Shown in pieces: positions 13,908 through 22,400 of a stretch of DNA of 26,162 nt (position 1 is the first letter of the stretch; each line of letters begins with the position of its first letter). The translations under genes were made by a program, and so were the position numbers. The notes under the pieces are model-generated. The model ran no database searches. It was not told the origin of the DNA and worked only from the letters and a program-made list of their open reading frames with translations. Source of the DNA: an uncultured Oscillibacter sp. (lineage in GTDB: Bacteria > Bacillota > Clostridia > Oscillospirales > Oscillospiraceae); the NCBI GenBank assembly GCA_910579435.1, contig CAJTVF010000039.1, positions 1-26,162 of the forward strand, in the 5' to 3' direction.

Positions 13908-15251
13908 TCAGTCCTGCAAAACGTCCACGGTTTTTATGCCGTAATATGGAAACAGCGCGGCGGCTTCCGGTCCGATGCGCTCCCCGGACACGGCGATGGG
14001 AACCGCCGGAGGACAGCTCACCGTGGGCGCGCCGCAGATTCGGCCAAGGCTTTCCTCTGCCGGAACGGTTTCCTGGGGGGCGAACAGGGCCTCCCGGATG
14101 GAGAGGACCCGCTCCCCCCTCGCCAAAGGGAGAGCCGGGCGGGAGCGGGGATGTCTCCGGCGGGTGAGGCGAAGCGCCCGCTCCACCGCCTGGAAATCCG
14201 CCTCCCCCGTGGCTCCGGAGGCCATCAGTACCACAAAATCCGGGTCCCCGTATTCCGGCTCTACGCCCTCGTTCACCCGGAGGCCCTCCGCCGCAAGGCT
14301 TCCCGTTATGCCGCAGGCGGCGGTATCCAGGGTGAGCTTCAAGGGCTCCGTCCCCACGGAGGACCAGCCCCATTTGGGCAGGTCCTGTTTCAATGCCTCC
14401 ATTCTTCCGGCGGCGGCGCGGATGAGGCTTGGGCCGCCGCCGGCCAGATACCCATTGCAAAGGTCCAGGGACGCCAGGGTCAGATACGACGGGCTGGTGG
14501 ACCCGAAGAGGGCCATCGCCGCCCTGGCGTTTTTCCGGAACGCCGCCGGGGCGGTTTTGGCAATGTGCAGGTATGCTCCGCCGGTGAGGACCGGGAGGGT
14601 CTTATGGGCGGAGTCGCAGCACAGGTCCGCCCCCAGGTCCAGCGGGTGCCGGGAGGGCTCCAGGAAACGGAGGTATGCCCCGTGGGCGTTGTCCACCAGA
14701 AGCGGGGTTTTGTAACGGCGGCAGACCCCCGCCAAGGCCGGAATGTCCGCCATGTTCCCCAGATAGTCCGGGCTGGTGATATACACGGCGGCGGGGGGCG
14801 CGTCCAAGGCGGAAAGGACCTGGCCCAACCCCTCCGCGGTGACGGGACAGGCGCAGAGGGAAGCGCTCTCCTCCGGCCACAGCCAGACCGGCTCGAAGTC
14901 CAGCAGGGCGGCGGCATGGACAAAGGACTTGTGGACATTCCGGGCGGCGGCGATGACCGGCGGGGTCCCCGCCGGCCGGTTCTGGAGGGCCAGGTACAGC
15001 ATGACCTTGATGCACTGGCTGGAGCCCTCCGTGGAATAGAACGTTGCCCCGGAGCCGAAGAGGGCGGCGGCGTTGGCCTCGCTTTCGGCGATGATGCCCG
15101 CCGCCTCGTATAGGGAATCCGCCCCCTGGATTTCCGTGATGTCCCACTGCTCACAGCCCAGAGGCCCCGCGCCCTTGTGGCCCGGCATGTGAAAGCGGCG
15201 CGTTCCGGCCTGTTGGCAGCGCTGCAGGAAGTCCCAAATGGGCGTGGTCAT
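13908..15251 (-). CDS. PLP-dependent Orn/Lys/Arg decarboxylase family protein
   Basis: A 447-residue fold-type I PLP enzyme of the Gram-positive SpeA/YaaO-like group. Recognisable are RRFHMPGHKG near the N-terminus, STEGSSQCIKVM (cofactor phosphate region), LLVDNAHGAYL (Asp that pairs with the pyridine nitrogen) and DSAHKTLPVLTGG carrying the Schiff-base lysine. A C-terminal Orn/Lys/Arg decarboxylase domain ends in FPYYGIKTVDVLQ. These enzymes make cadaverine, putrescine or agmatine; the exact substrate cannot be read from the sequence. The start overlaps the stop of the SCIFF maturase gene as ATGA, so its translation is coupled to it. Whether it has any role in peptide maturation is unknown. 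Confidence 0.9.
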   Translation of the reverse strand: MTTPIWDFLQRCQQAGTRRFHMPGHKGAGPLGCEQWDITEIQGADSLYEAAGIIAESEANAAALFGSGATFYSTEGSSQCIKVMLYLALQNRPAGTPPVIAAARNVHKSFVHAAALLDFEPVWLWPEESASLCACPVTAEGLGQVLSALDAPPAAVYITSPDYLGNMADIPALAGVCRRYKTPLLVDNAHGAYLRFLEPSRHPLDLGADLCCDSAHKTLPVLTGGAYLHIAKTAPAAFRKNARAAMALFGSTSPSYLTLASLDLCNGYLAGGGPSLIRAAAGRMEALKQDLPKWGWSSVGTEPLKLTLDTAACGITGSLAAEGLRVNEGVEPEYGDPDFVVLMASGATGEADFQAVERALRLTRRRHPRSRPALPLARGERVLSIREALFAPQETVPAEESLGRICGAPTVSCPPAVPIAVSGERIGPEAAALFPYYGIKTVDVLQD

Positions 15252-16654
15252 GCTTCCTCCGCCTCTTCCGCCAGGGCGGCCTGGAGCATGATGGCGCACT
15301 CCATCCGCTTGCGGAAGAGCTCACAGCCCGCCTCGTAGATTCCCCGGATGGAGCCGGAGGCGTGGTAGGCGTTGGCGGCGCAGCCACCGGAGCAGTAGAG
15401 CCTGGCCCAGCAGTCCGCGCACGCGGGGCGGGCGTAGGCGTTGCAGGCGCGGAACTCCTCCCGCAGGGCGGTGTTGGTCACGCCGCTCCACACGTCTCCC
15501 AGCTTGTACGCCTCCTCTCCCACGAACTGGTGGCAGGGGTACAGGTCCCCCCAGGGGGTGACGGCCATGTACTCCGTGCCGGAGCCGCAGCCGGAGACCC
15601 GCTTATAGACGCAGGGGCCCCCGGTGAGGTCCAGCATGTAGTGGTAGAAGGTGATGGGGCGGCCCTCCTTGTGCCGTTTCAGCATTTCCCTGGCCAGCAG
15701 CTCGTACTGGTCCTTGACCACCTCCAGGTCCTCCGCCGTCAGGGCCGCCGGGTCCCCCGGGGCGCAGACCACCGGCTCCATGGAGAGCTCGGTGAAGCCC
15801 AGGTCCGCCATATGGAAGAGGTCCTTCGTAAAGTCCGGGTTCCGGTGGGTGAAGGTGCCCCGCATATAGTACCGGGTCCCTCCCCGGGCCTTCACCAGCT
15901 CCTGAAATTTGGGGACGATGCGGTCATAGCTGCCGTTTCCGGCGTGGTCCACCCGGAGGGCGTCGTGGATTTCTTTCCGCCCGTCCAGGGAGAGGACCAC
16001 GTTGTCCATCTCCCGGTTGGCAAAGTCGATCACGTCCTGGTCAATCAGCATCCCGTTGGTGGTGAGGGTGAAGCGGAAGCGCTTGTGATGGGGTCCCTCC
16101 TGGGTCCGGGCATAGGCCACCAGGTCCTTCACCACCTGCCAGTTCATCAGGGGCTCGCCGCCGAAGAAGTCCACCTCCAGATTCGTCCGGGTCCCGGAAT
16201 GGGCAATGAGAAAATCCAGGGCCTGCCTGCCCACCTCGAAGCTCATGAGGGCCCGGCCGCCATGACCGGCATCCGGTCCATGGTAGTTTCCCTGGCTGGC
16301 GAAGCAGTAGGAGCAGTTGAGGTTGCAGGTGTGGGCCACGTGGAGGCAGAGGGCCTTTACTACGCCGCCGGAGCGCTCTTTAAAGGTTCCGGCGATGTCT
16401 GAGAAGGTGTCGGGGGTGTAGAGCTGCCCGGAGTTCACCAGGGCTTCCACGTCGGCAATGCACTCCCGAAGCTCTTCCGCCGTCACGTCGGGGCGGTCCG
16501 GGTATTTTTCCAGCAGGGCCCGGACGATCTCCTCCGGCGTGTGGTCCGGGTAGAGGGCGATGACGTCATAGGCCGCCTCGTCCACCACGTGGACCCCGCC
16601 GGAGCAGCTGTCCAGGACGAGGTTGTATCCGTTCAGTTTGTATTGATGTACCAT
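15248..16654 (-). CDS. scfB: Thioether cross-link-forming SCIFF peptide maturase (radical SAM/SPASM)
   Basis: A 468-residue radical SAM enzyme that installs thioether cross-links in the SCIFF precursor encoded just upstream. An N-terminal RRE-like/PqqD-like region (residues ~1-95, beginning MVHQYKLNGYNLVLD) binds the precursor. The radical SAM core has the CNLNCSYC motif (Cys110, Cys114, Cys117) and FFGGEPLMNW. The SPASM region has GCGSG, LYPCHQF and the cysteine-rich CADCWARLYCSGGC motif for two auxiliary [4Fe-4S] clusters. Its length and motif order match the SCIFF maturase family. The start at 16654 has CAGGAGG upstream. It is transcribed with the peptide gene, past an internal terminator that should lower its level relative to the peptide. 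Confidence 0.96.
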   Translation of the reverse strand: MVHQYKLNGYNLVLDSCSGGVHVVDEAAYDVIALYPDHTPEEIVRALLEKYPDRPDVTAEELRECIADVEALVNSGQLYTPDTFSDIAGTFKERSGGVVKALCLHVAHTCNLNCSYCFASQGNYHGPDAGHGGRALMSFEVGRQALDFLIAHSGTRTNLEVDFFGGEPLMNWQVVKDLVAYARTQEGPHHKRFRFTLTTNGMLIDQDVIDFANREMDNVVLSLDGRKEIHDALRVDHAGNGSYDRIVPKFQELVKARGGTRYYMRGTFTHRNPDFTKDLFHMADLGFTELSMEPVVCAPGDPAALTAEDLEVVKDQYELLAREMLKRHKEGRPITFYHYMLDLTGGPCVYKRVSGCGSGTEYMAVTPWGDLYPCHQFVGEEAYKLGDVWSGVTNTALREEFRACNAYARPACADCWARLYCSGGCAANAYHASGSIRGIYEAGCELFRKRMECAIMLQAALAEEAEEA

Positions 16655-16689
16655 AGGGAGCCTCCTGTGTGTAGGGGATTTGAGGGCGG

Positions 16690-16715
16690 AAAAAACGCCG
16701 CCCGGCGGGGCGGCG
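16690..16715 (-). terminator. Internal terminator between SCIFF peptide and maturase
   Basis: A perfect 8-bp GC stem (16696-16703 with 16708-16715) with loop GCGC/GGCG is followed on the minus strand by six T residues (16690-16695). It sits 15 bases after the peptide stop and before the maturase ribosome binding site. It probably sets a high ratio of peptide to maturase mRNA. Confidence 0.85.
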
Positions 16716-16730
16716 CTTGGCGCTTTCTGC

Positions 16731-16871
16731 TTACTTCTGCTCGCACTTCTGGTTGGCGACGCCGCAGGAGGTCTTGCAGGCGGACTGGCAGGAGGTCTGG
16801 CACTCGCCGCAGCCGCCCTTCTTGGCGCTCTCGCAGAGGCTGCGGGTCTCCAGGGTCTTGATTCTCTTCAT
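16731..16871 (-). CDS. scfA: SCIFF ranthipeptide precursor (six cysteines in forty-five)
   Basis: A 46-residue ribosomally made peptide (RiPP precursor), not covered by long open frames but unmistakable. The leader is MKRIKTLETRSL and the core runs GGCGECQTSCQSACKTSC and then GVANQKCEQK. The six canonical cysteines are 21, 24, 28, 32, 36 and 43. Cys13 in the leader is an additional seventh cysteine. Clostridial homologues (for example CteA of Clostridium thermocellum) share the CGECQxSCQSACKTSC core. The adjacent maturase forms thioether bonds between Cys and non-alpha carbons (ranthipeptide). The biological role of SCIFF is still debated (signalling or quorum-like function has been proposed). 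The start follows GGGAGACGATCAT. It has its own promoter and is followed by a terminator. Confidence 0.95.
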   Translation of the reverse strand: MKRIKTLETRSLCESAKKGGCGECQTSCQSACKTSCGVANQKCEQK

Positions 16872-16941
16872 ATGATCGTCTCCCATCTTTTAAAAACTTT
16901 CCGCTGTTTTCCATGGAAAAAAGCGGCCTGTCATTTTGGAA

Positions 16942-16970
16942 AGCATAGCACAAAGCCGCCGGAAAGTCAA
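16942..16970 (-). promoter_or_regulatory. SigA-type promoter of the SCIFF operon
   Basis: On the minus strand -35 TTGACT (16965-16970), a 17-bp spacer, and -10 TATGCT (16942-16947). The predicted start is near 16935, about 64 nt before the peptide start codon. Confidence 0.87.
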
Positions 16971-17024
16971 GAGGGCCCTTTGCAGGGGAGTGCCCCAACG
17001 CATATTTTCAAAGGAGGAGCATAA

Positions 17025-17046
17025 GGGCGGACCTGTGCGTCCGCCC
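17025..17046. other. Intergenic hairpin upstream of the SCIFF promoter
   Basis: An 8-bp perfect stem (GGGCGGAC 17025-17032 with 17039-17046) and a 6-base loop. There is no T-run. The sequence just before it (CAAAGGAGGAGCATAA) resembles a ribosome binding site without a gene and could be a remnant. Nothing else is recognised between 16971 and 17080. Confidence 0.4.
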
Positions 17047-17080
17047 CAGCAGCATAAAATCTCCGTATAGGACATTTCCC

Positions 17081-17249
17081 TTTAGGCCTTGTTTGAAAAT
17101 TGGCGGAATGCCGGATTTGGGCGGATTTTTTTGCCAGGCAAGGCGATTTGACGCGGGAATCCTGACGGATTTCAAGTCCAATCAACGCAGTCCTGGCGGA
17201 ATAAGATGCCCAAAGACGGCGTTTTGCCATTTTTCAAACGAGGCCTAAA
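17081..17249 (+). repeat. Nested palindromic element, type C
   Basis: A 169-bp imperfect palindrome. The terminal arms TTTAGGCCT...AGGCCTAAA continue as GTTTGAAAA / TTTTCAAAC. The core has CAAGG (17139-17143) and an inner hairpin ATTTGAC-GCG-GGAATCC-TGAC-GGATTTC-AA-GTCCAAT (17146-17182; six of seven outer pairs). It then has AACGCAGTCC (17184-17193). The inner arm differs from the type A copy but remains paired. The stop codon of the flavoprotein gene (TAG, 17245-17247) is inside its right end. Confidence 0.85.
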
Positions 17250-18297
17250 TCGGACGGCCCCACTGCGCCAGCATATTTCCGGCAAACCGCTCCAGCCGCT
17301 CCCCGACGCCCGGCAGCCTGAGAGCCGCCCCGGCGTCGTTGGCGGTCTCCAGCAGAATGGCTCCGGGGGGCAGCCAGAAGCCCTTGTTGACGCACAGGGC
17401 CGAAACCACCTGGCTGGCCACAATGTCCCCGCCAGAGTAGCCGGAGACCACAATGGCGAAGACCGCTTTGTCCTCGAAGGAGGCGGCGCGGTAGAGGGCT
17501 GTCAGGCGGTTCACGGCGGCGGTGAGATTGGCGGAGAGGGCGTCGTTGTAGTTGGGGCAGAGCAGGACCGCCGCGTCCGCCTCCCGGAGGGCGGGGAACA
17601 CCTCCTGAACCATCACGCCGCCGTAAAAGCATCCCCCCTGTTCCCCGAAGTGGAGGCAGGTGGTGTAGGGGCACCCGGCGCAGTCCTCCAGCGTCCCGTT
17701 CCGCAGTCCGATCTCACGGACGTCGCAGGTCCCCTCGAGCCGCTCCCGGACCCGGCTCCAGAGGTCCAGGGTGTTGGAGGTGGAGCGGCTGGAGGCGTGG
17801 AGGGCTAAAATATTCGGCCGCTCCCGCCGGGGAGGGGCAAAGCCCAGCACCCGCCCCGCCAGGTCCGACACCGCCCGGCGGTAGGCCGTCTCCAGGTCAC
17901 AGCCTCCGTTCCGCGCCTGTACGGTGAAGTTTTGGAGGTTTCCCGCGGCCTCCACTAAGGGGCGGCCCGGAAAGGTACAGCCCGCCAGGCTGGCGGCGAG
18001 GATGAGCTCCCGCCCCGCCGCCTTGGTGTACAGGTCCCCGGCCCCGTCGATGACCACGCCCCCCACGCTGCCGCTCAGACAGCCCGGACAGTCCCGCAGC
18101 CGGGCCAGGAGGCCGTACAGCCCGGCGCTGATCCCGTTTTCCGGCAGGGAGAAGGCGAAGAGAAGCCGCCGGTTTTCCAGGGATTCGCCGTCCCGATAGA
18201 GCCGGACCGTCCGGCCCTCCAGGGCGGCGCGCAGGGTCTCTTCCAGCCGCCCCTCCAGGAGGCCGGGACCGGCAACCAGGGTCAATTCCCGTTCCAT
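17245..18297 (-). CDS. Two-domain flavodoxin-fold (NADPH-dependent FMN reductase/Isf-like) protein
   Basis: A 350-residue protein that looks like two flavodoxin-like halves. The C-terminal half (residues ~160-350) starts NILALHASSRSTSNT, an FMN-phosphate-binding loop. It carries a four-cysteine cluster at 206, 209, 214 and 223 as in iron-sulfur flavoproteins and multimeric flavodoxins, then LLCPNYNDALSANL and VSGYSGGDIVAS. The N-terminal half (~45-150) has GAGDLYTKAAGRELILAA, reminiscent of a degenerate flavodoxin domain. The role is probably electron transfer or quinone/flavin reduction in the cytoplasm. The start follows GGGAGG; it lies 15 bases after the LDH-like gene in the same operon. 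Its last codons and stop abut palindromic element C, so the original C-terminus could have been altered. Confidence 0.82.
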   Translation of the reverse strand: MERELTLVAGPGLLEGRLEETLRAALEGRTVRLYRDGESLENRRLLFAFSLPENGISAGLYGLLARLRDCPGCLSGSVGGVVIDGAGDLYTKAAGRELILAASLAGCTFPGRPLVEAAGNLQNFTVQARNGGCDLETAYRRAVSDLAGRVLGFAPPRRERPNILALHASSRSTSNTLDLWSRVRERLEGTCDVREIGLRNGTLEDCAGCPYTTCLHFGEQGGCFYGGVMVQEVFPALREADAAVLLCPNYNDALSANLTAAVNRLTALYRAASFEDKAVFAIVVSGYSGGDIVASQVVSALCVNKGFWLPPGAILLETANDAGAALRLPGVGERLERFAGNMLAQWGRPI

Positions 18298-18312
18298 GGC
18301 ATCCTCCCGTTC

Positions 18313-19479
18313 TCAGGAAATTTCGCGCAGGGCCCGCTCCGTCTCCCGGAGCCGGGCAAAGAGCGTCTCCGGCAGCTCCAGCGTCTCGATCTCCAGCCCA
18401 TAGCAGCCAAAACGGTTCAGGCACCCGAACCAGATGCCCCCCAAGGGCGCCGAGGAGCAGTGCCACTCCCCCCGCAGGGCCAGGAGAAGCTGCAAGGCCC
18501 CGGAGGAGATGGCGGGGGCCACATAGGGCTTGAAGCCCAGGTCCCGGATGCGGAGATTGGCTTCCAGCGTCAGCTGGGTCAGCTCCCGGGAGAGGGCGTC
18601 GTCGTAATGCCGGATGGAGTTGGCGACGACCAGGCCCTGCCCGTGGGGGCCGAAGGCCCGGCCCTCCGTGAAAAAGGAGGCGAAGCGGGGGTCTTGCTTT
18701 GCAAAGTAGGCCGCCCGGGCGCTCATTACCCCCAGGCCAAAGCCCTGGACCTGCTCGGGGAGAAGGCCCAGGTAGTCCAATTCCCCGCCGGGGCCGGTGT
18801 TGGAGGCCCGCCACACCGCCCGGCACAGGGGGTCCACCGGGTCGCTGAGGACGGCGAAGAGGCCCCGGAAATCCGCCTCCCGGGCCTGCCGGGCGAAGGA
18901 CTCCGCCAGGGGGCGGTTGGCCTCCAGCTGGGCCATGCGCACGTCCTTCACGCCGCTGCCCACAGGGGGGATGGACTTCGTGGCGGCGAAGATGAACACG
19001 TCGCAGTCGAACAGGTTTTCCGAAGAAACGGCTTCCACCTCCGGTAAGGCGGTGTAGTACGGGGGACAAGCGCAAATCTGGCCCATCTCCATGACCCACC
19101 GGGCCACGGCGTTCGCGTTCAGGTCGTGGATGCCGATGGCGGAAATGATACCGGCGCCCTCCAGCTTCAGGGCTGTCAGCAAAGTGCCTCCCACGTCTCC
19201 CACCGCCAGGAGGTGGACCCGCTTTTTCCCGGGCCTGGGGGTGACGAATTCCAATGCCCGCTCCCAGCGGGGGTGGCGGGTGTTTACCCCGGTCACCCCG
19301 CCGCAGGGAAGGGCGGCCCGGACGGCCTCCGGCAGGGCCGGGGCCTGCCCCAGCCGCCGGGGGTCCAGCCAGCGGACGTCCGCCGCTTCCCCGTTCAGCT
19401 GCCGGGGGTCCGCCGCCAGCCAGGCGGCGGGGGTCCGGGCGGGGTCCTGCTGAATTTTATATATCGTGCGTTCGATCAT
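18313..19479 (-). CDS. Lactate/malate dehydrogenase-like NAD-binding protein
   Basis: A 387-residue protein. Residues ~85-290 resemble the LDH/MDH fold. There is a Rossmann-type loop HLLAVGDVGGTLL (88-100) and an acidic residue after the second strand (IHDLNANAVAR). Further conserved stretches are VFIFAATKSIPPVG, VKDVRMAQLEANRPL (substrate/cofactor arginine region) and LSDPVDPLC. GPHGQG places His279 at the position of the catalytic histidine (GEHGD in classical enzymes). There is an unusual N-terminal extension of about 80 residues and a long C-terminal part with SSAPLGGIWFG. The real substrate is unclear. The start at 19479 follows GGAAGGAGA. It lies between the giant gene (17-base gap) and the flavoprotein gene (15-base gap) in one operon. 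Confidence 0.78.
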   Translation of the reverse strand: MIERTIYKIQQDPARTPAAWLAADPRQLNGEAADVRWLDPRRLGQAPALPEAVRAALPCGGVTGVNTRHPRWERALEFVTPRPGKKRVHLLAVGDVGGTLLTALKLEGAGIISAIGIHDLNANAVARWVMEMGQICACPPYYTALPEVEAVSSENLFDCDVFIFAATKSIPPVGSGVKDVRMAQLEANRPLAESFARQAREADFRGLFAVLSDPVDPLCRAVWRASNTGPGGELDYLGLLPEQVQGFGLGVMSARAAYFAKQDPRFASFFTEGRAFGPHGQGLVVANSIRHYDDALSRELTQLTLEANLRIRDLGFKPYVAPAISSGALQLLLALRGEWHCSSAPLGGIWFGCLNRFGCYGLEIETLELPETLFARLRETERALREIS

Positions 19480-19496
19480 AGCGTCTCCTTCCGGTT

Positions 19497-22400
19497 TCAC
19501 CGCAAAAGCTCCCGCATCCGGTCCAGCTGCCGCAGGTCGCTCTCCAGGCATATGGAGGCGGAGAGGTTCGGGTCATACCGCATCGCCGCCCCTTTGTCGG
19601 GGCTCAGGGGCAGGATCACCGCCTCGCTGAGCCGGGAGAGGGTCAGGTTCCGGGAATAGCGCTCCCGGTAGGCCCGTTCCAGGGCCAGGAGAATGTCCCG
19701 GCTGTTCTCCATGCAGGTCCGGGAGAAGCGGAACACCGCCTCCCGTTCGCACTGGCTGTAGAACCGGGGGAAGGCATAGGGCAGGATCAGGTTCACCGCC
19801 GGGGTCAGCCCCGGGACGGAGGGCGCCGCCTTGTCCACGGCGTCGCCGCCGATGAAGGGGTACATGGTGGACTCCACGAACCAGGCCCGGAGGTCCGGGA
19901 CAAAGTAGACGCTCTCCACCTTCCGCCCCCGGGCGGCCATCAGGTCCCGGCCCCGGCCGGAGAGCAGGCCCACCACGCAGAGGTCGATGTCCAGCTTTTC
20001 CCGGCGGAACAGGGGGTCCAGGACGCCCATGCGGTTTCCGGTGTGGAGGAGGTCGTCCACCAGCATGACGGGGCGGCGGAAGGAGTGGATGGTCCGGATC
20101 TGGCTCTCCAGGGGCGCATATCCCGGGAAGGGGGCGATGGAGAAGGAGTGGAGGTCCGGGGCAAACACCTTGTCGGTGTGGATGGTTTTGGTGACGGTGT
20201 TGGGCACGGCGTTGCCCCGGAGGATCTTGCCGAAGGGCACGCACATCTTGGGACCCAGGACCCGGGGGGCCTGGGGCTCGGCGGGGACGCCGTTTTCCTC
20301 CGTCAGCTTTCGGACCAGGCGGTGGTAGATGACCTCGGCGTTGAGGGACAGCACCAGCGTCCCGGGGTACAGGCCGCACACCGCCTCCTGGAGGCGGAGA
20401 TGGGCCGCGCCCATGGCGGAGAGGACCTGCCGGTCCGAGGCGAAGGGCTCCTTCAAGGTGGTGGGGATGTTCTGGACCAGCACCGCCGGGGAGCGCATAT
20501 CCACCAGCAGCAGCGGCTGGGGCGTTTCCAGCTCCGCGGGGACGAAGCCCTGGCGGCGGAGCATGTCCAGGCCCGCCTGGTCCGCCGGGCCCCACCAGAC
20601 GGCGTAGCCGCAGTCGTCCTCCGCCGCCCGGGTCAGGGCCTCCGTCAGCAGAAGCTGGCCCGGGTCGTAATTTCCCCCGGGGGCCCTGGCGGCCCAGAGG
20701 CCCGTCAGCAGCTGGATGCGCCCCGCCGTCCGGGTGCGGACCAGGTTCGCCAGCTCCTCGCTGCCGAAGGCGTTGTACAGCTCCCCGGAGTTGACAATCC
20801 GGCCCGTCAGAAAGCCCAGGACCCGGGGCCGGGGGCCGTTCGACCGGAGGAGGAACACGCTGTCCCGGGGGTCCGGGGGCGGCAGGGGCCCCAGGGCCTC
20901 CCCCAGCTCCGCCCAGAAACCGGAGTCCGGGGCGGCGACGCGGGCGAAGTCCAGGAGGCTGGCCCGGACCAGCTGCTTGTACTGGGGCTCCCGGAGGTAG
21001 AGGCTGTTCCGGTAGATGAGGTCCTGCACCGTGGGGTCTACCAGATTGGAGATATCCCGGCCCAGGTCGATGTTCTCCCGGATGCGGGTGGAGCTGATGT
21101 CCTCCAGATGGGTGGGGAGCTGGAGCTGGACCACCCGGCCGGTAATGCAGGAGAGGTCCGCGTCGATCTCCCGGCCCTCGGCGTCGCTGGAGCGGCGGAA
21201 GACGATGTGGTTCAGGGAATGGACGGAGCCTTCGCGGGGCGGGACCTTGTAGGAGGAGGCGTTGGCTACCACGTCGGAGCCCACCACCAGATAGACGTCC
21301 CGGCCCTGGAAGACCTGCCGCAGGCGGATCAGGTCCTGGGGCGTGGCCAGGTTCACGGGGATGTCGTGGGGGAAGAGGTACACGCCGAACTCGTCGGCCA
21401 CGGACATGCTGACGATCTGCCGCCGGATCAGGGAGGGCTGGGCCTTTTTGGACCAGGAGAACTCGTCCACGGCAAGGTAGACCTCCATCCCCAGGTCCCG
21501 GATGGCGGTGACGATGCCCTTGTGGGAGAGGGAGAAGGGATCGAAGGTGCCGGGGAAGAAGGCGGCGGCCTTGTCCCGCCACTCAAAGCGGAAGGGCCCG
21601 CTCTCAATGCGGTGCTTCACGGCGAAGCGGTAAATGTGGGAGAGGGCGGCGGCGGTGTGGAAGAAGGTCAGCTCTCCCCCCGGCTGCTCGCCGATGAGGA
21701 AGAGGAGCTTTTTGGCAACCAGAGTAAAGAGGGCCGTCTTGTCCGCGTAGCTCAGGAAGGGGGAGGCGAAGAGGCCCTCCCCCAAAACCCGCAGGGCCTC
21801 CTGCCGCACCGGCTCCATGCAGGAGGCCAGGCCCTTGAGGAGCAGGCCCGCCATGCGCTTGCGGCGGCGCTCCAGGTCCTCCGGCGATTCGCGGAAGCGC
21901 TTCCCGTAGACCCGGTAGTGCTCCAGCAGGGCCCCCACGGTGGCCAGGCCCCCCGCCGCCACGCTGGCGCTGGAGGAGGAGAGGAAGCGGAGGAGCTCGT
22001 CCAGGATCTCGTCCAGCTCCCGGGGGGTGAGCCACAGGAGGAACTGCCCGAGATAGGGGGGAATGTACTGGGAAATCTCCGACTGGCCGGTCTCCAGGGC
22101 CTCGCACAGCTCCACGGCCACCTCGTTGCGCCGGGGGGGCGTCAGCAGGGGGGCCATGTCCAGCAGGGCGCTGCCCGCCAGGCGGCGGACCACCACGTTT
22201 TCGCTGACCTTCATCAGGTTGGAAAAGTGGGTGGCGATGTGGAGGGCGGCGGCGGGCTCCCCGTGCCGGGCCTGGTCCAGCAGGTATTCCACGCCCACGG
22301 CCTTCAGCACCCAGGGAGTGGCGGTTTTCAGGTTGTCCAGGAACACGCCGCCGGCGGCCTCCCCCTGGTCCAGCAGCTCCCGGAGGCCGGACACGTCCAG

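Noticed and set aside
13827..15113. Plus-strand open frame opposite the decarboxylase
   Set aside because: No family resemblance; the decarboxylase motifs are on the minus strand.
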